Assembly: GCF_001005085.2 (NCBI RefSeq)
Contig: NZ_LBMU02000021.1
Location: 1-64,000, forward strand
Reading direction: 5' to 3'
Source of the DNA: Streptomyces humi
GTDB lineage: Bacteria > Actinomycetota > Actinomycetes > Streptomycetales > Streptomycetaceae
DNA length: 64,000 nt
Shown: one piece after another, positions 26,739 to 35,282 of the stretch
Position numbering within the stretch: the stretch's first letter is position 1
How the letters are laid out: each line of letters opens with the position of its first letter
Notes under the pieces: generated by a model
Told to the model about the DNA's origin: nothing
The model's database searches: none
The model's input: the letters and a program-made list of their open reading frames with translations, nothing else
Program-made: the position numbers and the translations under genes

Positions 26739-27203
26739 ATGACGCAGACGCCCGCACCCCTGCACTGGAAGCTCGTCGTCGACGCCCGTGACCCGCACGG
26801 GCAGGCCGACTTCTGGGCCGCCGCGCTGCACTACGTGGCCGAGGACAACAGCGCGCTCGTCGAGCACCTGCTGGAGTCGGGTGCGCTGCCCGGTGCCGCC
26901 ACCGTCGAGTACCACGGCCGCGCCGCCTTCCGCGATCTCGTCGCCGTACGGCACCCGGACGACCCGTACGACGAGGAGCGCGGGACGGGGCTGGGGCGGC
27001 GGCTGCTGTTCCAGCGGGTGCCGGAGGCGAAGGCCGGCAAGAACCGGCTCCACATCGACCTGCACGCCGGGGACGGGACGCGGTCGGAGGAGGTGGCACG
27101 CCTGGAGGCGCTGGGCGCGACGGTGCTGCGGCACGTCTCCGAGCCGGCCGGCGCGTGGACGGTGATGGCCGACCCGGAGGGCAACGAGTTCTGCGTGCAG
27201 TAG
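26739..27203 (+). CDS. VOC (glyoxalase-like) family protein
   Basis: A 154-residue protein with two beta-alpha-beta-beta-beta units of the Glyoxalase_6 type: LHWKLVVDARDPHGQADFWA at the N-terminus, RLLFQRVPEAKAGKNRLHID in the middle and WTVMADPEGNEFCVQ at the C-terminus. His and Glu residues in HID and EGNEF are in the places of metal ligands. The specific reaction is unknown. ATG at 26739 is chosen over GTG at 26730 because it sits at the family's usual start. It is convergent with the next gene. Confidence 0.8.
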   Translation: MTQTPAPLHWKLVVDARDPHGQADFWAAALHYVAEDNSALVEHLLESGALPGAATVEYHGRAAFRDLVAVRHPDDPYDEERGTGLGRRLLFQRVPEAKAGKNRLHIDLHAGDGTRSEEVARLEALGATVLRHVSEPAGAWTVMADPEGNEFCVQ

Positions 27204-27314
27204 CGGTCTCACCGGGCTGTGCGGTGCGGTGCCGGGGCGTGCGTGCCGGTATGTCGCGCATGTCGTGCATGTCGTGCCGGATCCGGGGCGGGCCCGGCGG
27301 GGCCCCGAGGCGGC

Positions 27315-28574
27315 TCAGGCGTTCTCCGCCGCGCGGCGGGCGCGTTCCGTCAGGCGGGTCATCCGGGCGCGGGCCGAGTCCAGTTCCTCCACGTCGTCGG
27401 CCGCCGGGCCCTCCTCGGTGGTGAGTCCGCTCCACAGGTCGATCAGGTCACGGCCGAGGCGGAGTCCGTACTCCGGATCGCGTACCGCGCGCCACGCGGT
27501 GGCCGCGCTGCGCACGTTGCCGTACGCGCCCTCGCCGTCGCCCGCCCGACGGTGCTGCCGGGCCAGCTCCAGGGAGAGATGGAAGGCGCGCTCCGGATCG
27601 CCCGCCAGGTAGGCGATGTACGCGGTCAGTCCGCGCAGGTGCAGTACTTCGGTGTGCTCCTCGCCGAACGCGGCGGCGGCCTCGGCGACCGTCTGCTCCG
27701 CGAGTTCGGCGGCCCTCTCGATACGGCCCGTCCGGACGGCCTCGTTGATGCGCGCCACCGACTCGGTGAGCAGCGCGGCCCCCTCGACGGTCACGGTCAC
27801 CGGCTCGTCCCCGAGCACCTCCTCGGCGACCGCGTCGAACCCGCGGGCCGGGGTGTGCCTGGGGTCGGGGTCGAGGGCGCGGACGGCCTCGGGAGAGATG
27901 AGGGGCTCGGGGCGGGGCTGGGGACGCGTATCCGGGCGGGACACCGACCGGGGCCCGTTGAGCGCCTGGGCCGGTACGGCCGCCGGGACGAACGTCCCGC
28001 CCATGGCGGGCGGCGGCCCGAAGACCCCGGTCGGCGGCCGGACCGCGCCGAGGGCCACCGGGTCCGACACCGGCGCGGGCCGCTCCGGCACCGGCGCCGA
28101 CCGCTCCGGCTCCGGCACCGGCACCACTCGTGGCGGGAACGCGGGCGGCGACGCCGGCGGTGCCTGTGCGATCGCCGGCTCCTCGACGACCCGCAGCCCA
28201 GCGGCCCGCCGGTCCTCCTGGGGCCGCCGCTCCGACGCCTCGGACCGGACCGGCACGGCCGCGTTCGGCTCCGCGGGTACGGCCATCCGCACCGGCTCAC
28301 CGGTGAAGCTGCTGGAGCCGTCCAGGTTTACCCGGAGGCTGACGACAAAGCCGATACGGGCGTCATGGACGGTGGCGAGGACGGGACGGCCGCCGGCGCG
28401 GGCGAGGCGCTGGAGGTGGTTGAGCACCGTCTGCTGCGGTTCCTCTCCGGGTGCCGGGAACAGCGGTACGCCGTCCACGGTGGCGCCACCGCCCGTCACA
28501 CGGACCTCGACCGGTTCCGCCGGCTCGGCGTCCTGCTGAGCTTCCCGCTTCGTCTCGCGGCTGAGTCGGGACAT
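27315..28574 (-). CDS. TPR-like protein with a Pro-rich middle
   Basis: A 419-residue cytoplasmic protein. Residues 20-100 form a small domain (VEVRVTGGGATVDGVPLF, RPVLATVHDARIGFVVSLRV). Residues 110-250 are Pro/Ala-rich and probably disordered. The last 150 residues are helical repeats (RINEAVRTGRIERAAELAEQ, VLHLRGLTAYIAYLAGDPER, AWRAVRDPEYGLRLGRDLID) of tetratricopeptide type. No enzyme motif is visible. Similar proteins are annotated only as TPR-containing in Streptomyces. The role is unknown; protein-protein interaction is likely. Confidence 0.7.
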   Translation of the reverse strand: MSRLSRETKREAQQDAEPAEPVEVRVTGGGATVDGVPLFPAPGEEPQQTVLNHLQRLARAGGRPVLATVHDARIGFVVSLRVNLDGSSSFTGEPVRMAVPAEPNAAVPVRSEASERRPQEDRRAAGLRVVEEPAIAQAPPASPPAFPPRVVPVPEPERSAPVPERPAPVSDPVALGAVRPPTGVFGPPPAMGGTFVPAAVPAQALNGPRSVSRPDTRPQPRPEPLISPEAVRALDPDPRHTPARGFDAVAEEVLGDEPVTVTVEGAALLTESVARINEAVRTGRIERAAELAEQTVAEAAAAFGEEHTEVLHLRGLTAYIAYLAGDPERAFHLSLELARQHRRAGDGEGAYGNVRSAATAWRAVRDPEYGLRLGRDLIDLWSGLTTEEGPAADDVEELDSARARMTRLTERARRAAENA

Positions 28575-28882
28575 CGGCCCTCATTCCCCCGGCGTCACCG
28601 TCCGGTCGTACCCGTGCGTACCGTCCAGTCTGGCCGCTCGCCCCGGCTCACGCGTCACCACGACGTCACAGCCTCGCATCAGGAAGGGGCCGCCATGCGG
28701 TGGTGGCCACCGGCCCCTGGGCCCCTGCCCCCTGCCCCGCCGGCCGCCTGGCCCCTGGCGCCCCGACCCCTGGTCGCCTGGCCCGCTGGCCCGCTGACCA
28801 CCTGACCCCTGGCCTAATTCAATGCATGCACATAAGATGCATACGCCTCTATTCACTGCACGCTGTTCACCTGGGGGATCTC
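28575..28882. other. Divergent promoter region with C/G-rich repeats and an AT-rich dyad
   Basis: About 300 bases between the TPR gene and the FMN reductase gene. Positions about 28690-28815 are low-complexity repeats of CCCCTG, GGCCCCTGG and CGCCTGGCC, with no coding sense. Then comes an AT-rich block with two ATGCAT hexamers (28822-28827 and 28837-28842), spaced 15 bases start to start, which looks like an operator for the FMN reductase gene. Confidence 0.5.
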
Positions 28883-29470
28883 ATGACGCGCCGTTTCCTG
28901 TTCGTGCTGGGCAGCGCCCGCTCGGACGGCAACACCGAACTCCTGGCCCGCCGAGCCGCCGAACAACTGCCCGTCGACGTCGAGCAGCAGTGGATCAGCC
29001 TCGCCGAGCATCCGCTGCCGGACTTCGTGGACCTGCGACGCGACAGCGACCATGTGCGCGCGCCCTCGGACAGCGCAGCCGGCCTGCTGCTCGACGCCAC
29101 GCTCGCGGCGACGGACATCGTGATCGCCTCGCCGGTGTACTGGTACTCGGTGTCCGGCCTCACCAAGCGCTACCTGGACTACTGGTCGGGCTGGCTGCGC
29201 ACGCCCGGCGTCGACTTCAAGCAGACCATGGCGGGACGCACCCTGTGGGGAGTCGCCGCGCTGGCGGACCACGAGCCGTCGGTCGCGGACCCGTACGCCG
29301 GCCTGCTCCACAACTCGGCCGCCTATCTGGGCATGCGCTTCGGCGGTGTGCTGCTCGGCAACGGCAGCGCCCGCGGTGACGTGCTCCGGGACGCCGCGGC
29401 GCTGGCCCGGGCCAAGGAGTTCTTCACCGGGGAGGCTCCCCCGGCCCGGTTCGCCCACGCGTCGGCCTGA
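28883..29470 (+). CDS. NADPH-dependent FMN reductase-like flavoprotein
   Basis: A 195-residue flavodoxin-fold protein. The FMN phosphate loop is LGSARSDGNTELLARRAAEQ, and IVIASPVYWYSVSGLTKRYL is the conserved active-site stretch of this family, followed by FKQTMAGRTLWGV. Such enzymes reduce FMN, quinones or chromate with NAD(P)H. ATG at 28883 has GGGGGA upstream. In-frame sequence back to 28700 is low-complexity intergenic DNA and is excluded. Confidence 0.82.
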   Translation: MTRRFLFVLGSARSDGNTELLARRAAEQLPVDVEQQWISLAEHPLPDFVDLRRDSDHVRAPSDSAAGLLLDATLAATDIVIASPVYWYSVSGLTKRYLDYWSGWLRTPGVDFKQTMAGRTLWGVAALADHEPSVADPYAGLLHNSAAYLGMRFGGVLLGNGSARGDVLRDAAALARAKEFFTGEAPPARFAHASA

Positions 29471-29524
29471 GTGCGGCCACCGACGCCCCGTGGCGCGTGC
29501 GGCGGCGGCCGGAGTACGCCCGGA

Positions 29525-30442
29525 CTACGCGGCGATGTCCTTCGTCGTGAAGCGCGCCCATGCCGCCGAACCGAACACCGCCACGTACAGGGCTTGCAGT
29601 TCCAGGTTCCTGATCAGGTCGTGCCAGTAGACGGGATCGCGCACGAGATCGGCGAAGGACAGCCAGTAGTGCGAGAAGAAGTACGGCTGGAGTGCGTGCA
29701 GCTGGGGTATCTGGTCGAGGATCTGGACGGTGATGAGCAGGCCGACGGTCGTCGCCATCGCCGCGATACCGCTGTTGGTGAGCGTGGAGACGAACAGGCC
29801 GAGCGCGGCGATGCCGGTCAGTGAGGCGGCGACCACCAGCGCGATCAGCAGGGCGCGGCCGAGTCCCTCGGTGAAGGAGATCTGCGTGCCCGAGATGGTC
29901 GTCAGGTCACCGAGGGGGAACAGCAGCGCACCCACGGCGAGGGCGGAACCCGCCACCACCAGGGTGGCGAGCAGGCAGAAGGCCATCGTCGTCGCGTACT
30001 TGGCGAGCAGCAGGCGGGTGCGGCCGGCGGGGGCGACCAGGAGATAGCGCAGGGTGCCCGCGTTGGCCTCGCCCGCGATCGCGTCGCCGGCCACCACTCC
30101 GACGGCCATCGGCAGGAAGAACGGCAGGGTCGCGGCCAGCGCGGTGAACACCAGGAACAGCCCGTTGTTGGTGACCTGCGAGATGAACGCGGGCCCCGCG
30201 CCGCCGTCCCGGCCGCCCGGCCCGTCGCCGCTCGTCTCGATCTTCACGGAGATGCCGACCAGGATCGGCACCGCGGCCAGCACGCCCAGCAGCGCGAGGG
30301 TCCGCCACCGCCGCAGGGTGGTGACCAGTTCGCTGCGCAGCAGCCCGAGGGTCCACAGCGGGTTCGGCCGTACGACCGGATCCGGTGCGGCCGGGTTCGG
30401 TACGGCCGGGTTCGGTACGGCCGTCACGTCAGCCTGCGACAT
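29525..30442 (-). CDS. ABC-2 type transporter permease
   Basis: A 305-residue membrane protein with about six helices (for example TLALLGVLAAVPILVGISV, TALAATLPFFLPMAVGVVAG, LIALVVAASLTGIAALGLFV). The motif GDAIAGEANAGTLRYLLVAP is characteristic of ABC-2 export permeases. Its start overlaps the end of the ATPase gene by 14 bases, so the pair is one exporter. The substrate is unknown. The first 30 residues contain short direct repeats (VPNPAVPNPAAPDPV). Confidence 0.85.
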   Translation of the reverse strand: MSQADVTAVPNPAVPNPAAPDPVVRPNPLWTLGLLRSELVTTLRRWRTLALLGVLAAVPILVGISVKIETSGDGPGGRDGGAGPAFISQVTNNGLFLVFTALAATLPFFLPMAVGVVAGDAIAGEANAGTLRYLLVAPAGRTRLLLAKYATTMAFCLLATLVVAGSALAVGALLFPLGDLTTISGTQISFTEGLGRALLIALVVAASLTGIAALGLFVSTLTNSGIAAMATTVGLLITVQILDQIPQLHALQPYFFSHYWLSFADLVRDPVYWHDLIRNLELQALYVAVFGSAAWARFTTKDIAA

Positions 30443-31487
30443 CGAAGCCCTCTCCGGTCAGTGCCACGAAGGCGTCCTCCAGCGAGGCCCGTTCGACCGT
30501 GAAGCCGCGGACCCTGACGCCCGCCGCGACGAGCGCCGCGTTCACCTCGGCCAGGTCGCGCTCGGGCGGTTCGCCGGTCACCCGGTCTTCCGTCACGACC
30601 ACGTCGGTGACGCCCTGCTCCTTGAGCACGCGGACCGCCTCCCCTGGGTCCGGGGTGGTCACCGCGAGCCGGCCGCGGGCCCCGGCCGCCAGGTCGGCGA
30701 CCGCGCCCTGGGTGATCAGCCGGCCCTGCGCCATCACCGCCGCGTGGGTGCAGACCTGCTCGATCTCGTCGAGGAGGTGGGAGGAGAGGAACACGGTCGT
30801 ACCGTCTCCGGCGAGTTCCCGCACCAGGGAGCGGATCTCCCGCATGCCCTGCGGGTCGAGACCGTTGGTCGGCTCGTCCAGGACCAGCAGCTTCCGGGGC
30901 TGGAGCAGCGCGGCGGCCAGCCCCAGACGCTGCTTCATGCCCAGGGAGTAGGCTCGCGCCTTCTTCGCCGCGGCGGCCGTCAGACCCACCCGGTCCAGCG
31001 CTGCCCCGACCCGCGCCCGCCGGGTGCGCGGGTCGGCGGTCGGGTCGGCGGCGTCGTACCGGAGCAGGTTGTCCCGGCCGGAGAGGAAGCCGTACAGCGC
31101 GGGGCCCTCGATGAGGGCGCCGACCTGCGGCAGGACGGCACGGGAGGCGCGCGGCATGGGGCGGCCCAGGACCCGGGCGGTGCCCGAGGTCGGCGTGATC
31201 AGGCCCATCAGCATGCGGATGGTGGTGGTCTTGCCGGAGCCGTTCGGACCGAGGAAGCCGAAGACGCTGCCCGCCGGGACGGTCAGGTCGAGACCGTCCA
31301 CGGCGAGCTGTCCGCCGCCGTAGCGCTTGGTGAGGCCGCGGGTGGCGATGACGCTCCCGCCCGCCGAGGCGTCGTCGCCCGACGCGTCGCCCTCGGAGGC
31401 GGCGCCCTCCGGAGCGGCCTCCCCCAGGACGTCGTCGGCCGGGCCCGGGTCCTCCGGCTGCCGCTCCGTGGCGGACGGTCGGTCCAT
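30429..31487 (-). CDS. ABC transporter ATP-binding protein
   Basis: A 352-residue ATPase with Walker A GPNGSGKTTT, signature YSLGMKQRLGLAAALLQPRK, Walker B LLVLDEPTNGLDP and switch His in FLSSHLLDEIEQVC. Residues 1-45 are an acidic, Ala/Gly/Asp-rich extension. The C-terminal part (from about residue 255) is the regulatory segment common to the CcmA/DrrA type. It works with the adjacent permease. The LolA-like protein gene directly upstream (31619-32869) is on the same strand and may be functionally linked. Confidence 0.88.
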   Translation of the reverse strand: MDRPSATERQPEDPGPADDVLGEAAPEGAASEGDASGDDASAGGSVIATRGLTKRYGGGQLAVDGLDLTVPAGSVFGFLGPNGSGKTTTIRMLMGLITPTSGTARVLGRPMPRASRAVLPQVGALIEGPALYGFLSGRDNLLRYDAADPTADPRTRRARVGAALDRVGLTAAAAKKARAYSLGMKQRLGLAAALLQPRKLLVLDEPTNGLDPQGMREIRSLVRELAGDGTTVFLSSHLLDEIEQVCTHAAVMAQGRLITQGAVADLAAGARGRLAVTTPDPGEAVRVLKEQGVTDVVVTEDRVTGEPPERDLAEVNAALVAAGVRVRGFTVERASLEDAFVALTGEGFDVAG

Positions 31488-31560
31488 CGGCTCCTCGATT
31501 CGTCCTGGCCTGCGGCACAGGGTACGGCCGTACCCTGTGCCCCTGTGCCGACCCCTCGCG

Positions 31561-31650
31561 AGCCCGCGTTCGCCGCCCTCACCAGGGGCTAACCCGCGTT
31601 CGCCGCCCTCGCCAGGGGCTAGCCCGCGTTCGCCGCCTTCACCAGGGCCG
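31561..31650. repeat. 30-base tandem repeat copying the 3' end of the LolA-like gene
   Basis: Three units at 31561, 31591 and 31621, reading AGCCCGCGTTCGCCGCC followed by (C/T)TC(A/G)CCAGGGGCT or a variant. The third unit is the true 3' coding end. The stop codon is formed at the unit boundary (CTA at 31619-31621), and the boundary at 31589-31591 also contains CTA. Confidence 0.85.
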
Positions 31651-32869
31651 CCTTGTCCACGGCGCCGACGTACACCTTGCCGTCGTCCGTGATCAGCGCG
31701 TTGATCAGCCGGGTGGAGAAGACGGTGCCCTTGCCGAACTTTCCGGAGACCGGGTCGCCGAGCGAGCCGAGGAAGCCGCTCAGGTCGCCCGCCTTGCCGG
31801 AGGCGGAGCCCGTGGGCAGGCCGCCCTTGCTGCCGGAGTCGAGGACGGCTATGGAGTTCCAGCCCTTGCCGAGGACGTCGAAGCCGTCCTTCGCCAGGTC
31901 CTTGGGGGCGCCGTTGCCGGGCGTCCCGCTGCCCTTGCCGCTCTCGCCGCTGTCGCCGTGCCGGTCGGACCCGCCCGTCCGGTCGGCCTTGTCGCCCTCG
32001 GTGACCTTGGCGCCCTTGGGCGGGGTGAAGTCGAAGGTGGACGCGGCCGGCTTGGCGAAGCTGACCTGGGTGTAGCCGGCGTCCACGACGGCCGCGCCGC
32101 CGCTCGACGGGGTGAGCGTGAACTTCAGCGGCGTACCGGTCTTGGCGTCCACCGCGATGCTGATCGCGCCCACCGTCGTACCGGACTGCTTGGGCTTGAT
32201 GACCAGGCGGTAGGCGTCCCGGCCGGCCACCTGGGCGGTGCCGTCGACCTTCACCGACGTGGTGTCGTCGACCGATTTGAGGACCTCGTCGGCGAAGTCC
32301 TTGGGCGTGGCCGGGGTTTCGTGCTGCTCCTTGCCGGAGTCGGCGGCGGTGGAGTGGTAGACCTCGTTGGACTTGCTGTCGTAGCCCCAGACGTCCGTGC
32401 CGTTGTGGATGAGGCTGTACTCGGCGCCGCTCTCCAGGAGCGAGACCTTCTGCTTCTCAGGGCCGTCGGCGGCCACGCGCAGGGTGTGCGTGCCCGAGGC
32501 GAGCTCGGTGAGTTTGGCGGTCGGGTCGGCGGAGGAGTCGCCCCCGCCGCCTTGGGCGGCGCCGGACATCAGGCTGTTCTCCAGGCCGCCGAGGTCGGGC
32601 AGCCCGAGGTCCGTGCTGATCTTCACGGTGCCGGACAGCTGCTGCACGTCCGACTTGGCGATCTTGTCGATGAGTTCCTGCGCGGTGATCTTCGGCAGGT
32701 CGGGGTCACCGGAGTCGGCGAGCGCCGGGACCAGGCCGATCGTGGCCGCGGCCACGCCCATCACCGCGACCGGCACGACGTACCGTGTGGCCTTGCGGCG
32801 CCGCTCGGCGCGCCGTTCGTCGTCGGCCTGCACGGTCTCCGTGCTGTCGTCGGATTCGTACGGTGCCAT
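31619..32869 (-). CDS. Secreted or membrane-anchored LolA/RseB-like protein
   Basis: A 416-residue protein with one N-terminal hydrophobic segment (TRYVVPVAVMGVAAATIGLV) after a short basic cytoplasmic tail, so it is either exported or anchored. The rest is a LolA-fold region: LIDKIAKSDVQQLSGTVKIS, LRVAADGPEKQKVSLL, YSLIHNGTDVWGYDSKSNEV and YRLVIKPKQSG. A Gly/Ser/Lys-rich linker (about 300-350) precedes a last segment with VFSTRLINALITDDGKVYVG. In Gram-positives such proteins may bind lipids or act as signal sensors. ATG at 32869 is chosen because upstream in-frame sequence is unconserved. It probably belongs with the ABC exporter. Confidence 0.78.
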   Translation of the reverse strand: MAPYESDDSTETVQADDERRAERRRKATRYVVPVAVMGVAAATIGLVPALADSGDPDLPKITAQELIDKIAKSDVQQLSGTVKISTDLGLPDLGGLENSLMSGAAQGGGGDSSADPTAKLTELASGTHTLRVAADGPEKQKVSLLESGAEYSLIHNGTDVWGYDSKSNEVYHSTAADSGKEQHETPATPKDFADEVLKSVDDTTSVKVDGTAQVAGRDAYRLVIKPKQSGTTVGAISIAVDAKTGTPLKFTLTPSSGGAAVVDAGYTQVSFAKPAASTFDFTPPKGAKVTEGDKADRTGGSDRHGDSGESGKGSGTPGNGAPKDLAKDGFDVLGKGWNSIAVLDSGSKGGLPTGSASGKAGDLSGFLGSLGDPVSGKFGKGTVFSTRLINALITDDGKVYVGAVDKAALVKAANAG

Positions 32870-33188
32870 GTGTGCCTTACCTCCGTCGTCGGCGGCGGCC
32901 GTCCTCGCACGTGTCCCACCCTGAGCCGCCATTCTCACCCGAATCGGTGAGTGGTGGTGATTTCCGTGGTTTCCATCTCACCAAATCGGGGGCCGGTAAG
33001 CGTCAGACCGGGGAGCCAACTCCGCGTACGCCTGCGGTATGATACGAGGGTGCGGGCGCCTCCCCCGACCCGTAGGGGTCGTACGGGGAAGGCGCCTCCG
33101 GTGAGCCGGGCGAGAGGGTCCGGTCTCGCTGCTCAGACCACCTTGCGGGGCCTGTCCGGGCTCGCAGGGCACTGCTTGTCGGGGCGGG
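32870..33188. other. Intergenic region with a terminator-like hairpin
   Basis: About 320 bases between two minus-strand genes. It contains the promoter area of the LolA-like gene and, at 33055-33096, an imperfect hairpin (GGCGCCTCCCCCGACCC pairing with GGGGTCGTACGGGGAAGGCGCC, with small bulges). The hairpin is placed to end transcription from the CHRD gene upstream. Confidence 0.55.
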
Positions 33189-34118
33189 TCAGCGGTGCTG
33201 CACGAACACGTAGTCCGCGCGGTACGGGACACCGACGACGGCGCCCGGGGTGCAGGAGCCCGCCGGCGCGACGCCGCCGGCGGTGTTCAGGCGCAGGATC
33301 TCGACGGTGTGCGCGAGGAGCCCGTGCTTCTTGCCGGACGGGGTGGCCCTGAGGTCCAGTTCGGGGATGTTCCCGGTGCCGTTGGGTGTCTTGGTCAGGA
33401 CCGCTCCGGTGACCGCGCTGCCGTCGGGCGCCACCCACTGCGGGGTGCCGGAGTCCGGCGCGACGAAGGAGTGACGGATGCCGCCGCCGAGCTTGGCGCT
33501 GACGTCACGCTGGGCGAAGGCGTAGCCGCCGCCGTCGGCGGCCTTGCACTCGTAGATCTGCCGACCGGTGACCACGGAGGCCTGGAAACCGCCGCCCTTC
33601 AGATCGGAGACCGTCGTGACAGCGTGCAGTTGGCCGCGGACGGCTCCGCCGGGGAACTCGGCGGTGTGCAGGTTGGCGTAGAAGGCGCCCGGGTCGGCGG
33701 TGAGGCGCCCGAGCAGGGCCCGGTCGGTGACCTTGACGCTGCCGGTGACGGTATGGCCCTTGATCTTCTTCAGCAGCTTCCCGAAGTCGATCACGACACC
33801 GCCGTTGGTGTCCTTGGCGCCCTGGTGGATGTGCAGACCGGTGGGCCTGCCGGTGCCGCGCCAGGTCACGGCGACGGTCACCTTGTCCCCCTTGACCTGG
33901 ATGAACTCCAGTGCGGCGCCGTCCTTGTCCCCGACGGCGGGTGCGCCGGCGACGGGCACCTCGGCGGCGCCGCGCAGACTGGCGGCGAGGACGACGGAGC
34001 CGGTGGAACGGTCGGAACGGTGGCTGGTGGCGGCTGCCGCCGGGACGACGGCAGCACTGAGCGCGGTCACGGTGACGGCGACGACGAGACTCGTACGGCG
34101 CGTGGCATGGACGACCAT
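33189..34118 (-). CDS. Secreted CHRD-domain plus DUF3455-domain protein
   Basis: A 309-residue exported protein. The signal peptide (about residues 1-30) is TSLVVAVTVTALSAAVVPAAAA. Residues about 42-165 form a CHRD domain: SLRGAAEVPVAGAPAVGDKD, GLHIHQGAKDTNGGVVIDFG and FYANLHTAEFPGGAVRGQLH. Residues about 185-309 resemble DUF3455: GRQIYECKAADGGGYAF, DSGTPQWVAPDGSAVTGAVL, IPELDLRATPSGKKHGLL and PYRADYVFVQHR. Both domains are all-beta and of unknown activity; fusion of the two in one chain is uncommon. An operator-like palindrome lies about 80 bases upstream of the start. Confidence 0.82.
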   Translation of the reverse strand: MVVHATRRTSLVVAVTVTALSAAVVPAAAATSHRSDRSTGSVVLAASLRGAAEVPVAGAPAVGDKDGAALEFIQVKGDKVTVAVTWRGTGRPTGLHIHQGAKDTNGGVVIDFGKLLKKIKGHTVTGSVKVTDRALLGRLTADPGAFYANLHTAEFPGGAVRGQLHAVTTVSDLKGGGFQASVVTGRQIYECKAADGGGYAFAQRDVSAKLGGGIRHSFVAPDSGTPQWVAPDGSAVTGAVLTKTPNGTGNIPELDLRATPSGKKHGLLAHTVEILRLNTAGGVAPAGSCTPGAVVGVPYRADYVFVQHR

Positions 34119-34195
34119 GATTCCGATTTCTCCCCCTGTGTCAGCCGACGCCCCCTGCGTCAGCTTCTGGGGAGAGGTACGGAACGAGTCGCAGA

Positions 34196-34228
34196 TTGGA
34201 CTCAGTCCAACAATGTGACGTAGGTCAC
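34196..34228 (-). promoter_or_regulatory. Two adjacent dyads upstream of the CHRD gene
   Basis: TTGGACTCAGTCCAA (34196-34210) is a perfect 15-base palindrome around one C. GTGACGTAGGTCAC (34215-34228) is a second, shorter dyad. They lie 78-110 bases upstream of the CHRD gene start. The first has the look of a Fur/PerR-family or TetR-family operator, but I cannot name the regulator. Confidence 0.55.
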
Positions 34229-34271
34229 CTTGGAATGCCCACTCGCGGACTCACCCGAGGGACCCGCGGAC

Positions 34272-35282
34272 CTAGCCGGCCCGGTGCACCACCGCGTCGC
34301 ACATCTCCACCAGCGCGGCCTTCGGGTCGCACTCCGGCAGCGGCGCCAGCGCGGCCCGCGCCTCCTCCGCGTACCGGACGGCGTCCCGCCGCGCCTCCTC
34401 CAGCGCCGGATTCGCCCGCAGCCCGGCCAGCGCGCGCGCATGCCGGGCGTCGTCCGTCAGATCGGCGTCCAGCAGCTCGCACAGCGCGATGTCCTCGGCC
34501 AGCCCAAGCCGGGCCGCCCGCTCCCGCAGCCGCAGCACGGGCAGCGTGGGGACGCCCTCCCGGAGGTCCGTGCCGGGGGTCTTCCCGGACTCGTGCGAGT
34601 CGGAGGCGATGTCCAGGACGTCGTCGGCGAGCTGGAAGGCGACGCCGAGCCGTTCGCCGTACTGGGTGAGGACGTCCACGACCGTCTCGTCGGCGCCGGA
34701 CATCATCGCGCCGAAGCGGCAGGAGACAGCCACCAGGGAGCCCGTCTTGCCGCCGAGGACGTCGAGGTAGTGGTCGACCGGGTCACGCCCGTCCGACGGG
34801 CCCGCGGTCTCCAGGATCTGGCCGGTCACCAGCCGCTCGAACGCGAGGGCCTGGACCCGGACCGCCTCGGGCCCGAGGTCGGCGAGGATCTGCGAGGCGC
34901 GGGCGAACAGGAAGTCGCCGGTGAGGACGGCGACGGAGTTGCCCCAGCGGGTGTTGGCGCTGTCGACACCGCGCCGCACGGTGGCCTCGTCCATGACGTC
35001 GTCGTGGTACAGGGTGGCGAGGTGGGTCAGCTCGACGACGACGGCCGACGGCACGACACCCGGCGCATAGGGGTCACCGAACTGCGCGGCGAGCATCACC
35101 AGCAGCGGCCGGAACCGCTTCCCGCCGGCCCGCACGAGATGCTGTGCGGCCTCCGTGATGAACGGGACCTCGCTCTTGGTGGCCTCTAGCAAGCCTTCCT
35201 CGACAGCCGTCAATCCGGCCTGGACATCGGCTTCCAGAGCCTGGTCCCGCACGCTCAGCCCGAACGGCCCGACGACGGTCAC
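34272..35282 (-). CDS. Polyprenyl (probably heptaprenyl/octaprenyl) diphosphate synthase
   Basis: A 336-residue all-helical trans-prenyltransferase that lengthens allylic diphosphates with IPP. The first Asp-rich motif is LATLYHDDVMDEATVRRG, the second is AFQLADDVLDIASDS, and GGKRFRPLLVMLAAQFG binds IPP. Small residues (Ala/Thr) before the first Asp motif suit a long product. Given the two complex I clusters nearby, a role in the menaquinone side chain is likely; this is inference. The start is GTG at 35282. Confidence 0.88.
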   Translation of the reverse strand: MTVVGPFGLSVRDQALEADVQAGLTAVEEGLLEATKSEVPFITEAAQHLVRAGGKRFRPLLVMLAAQFGDPYAPGVVPSAVVVELTHLATLYHDDVMDEATVRRGVDSANTRWGNSVAVLTGDFLFARASQILADLGPEAVRVQALAFERLVTGQILETAGPSDGRDPVDHYLDVLGGKTGSLVAVSCRFGAMMSGADETVVDVLTQYGERLGVAFQLADDVLDIASDSHESGKTPGTDLREGVPTLPVLRLRERAARLGLAEDIALCELLDADLTDDARHARALAGLRANPALEEARRDAVRYAEEARAALAPLPECDPKAALVEMCDAVVHRAG

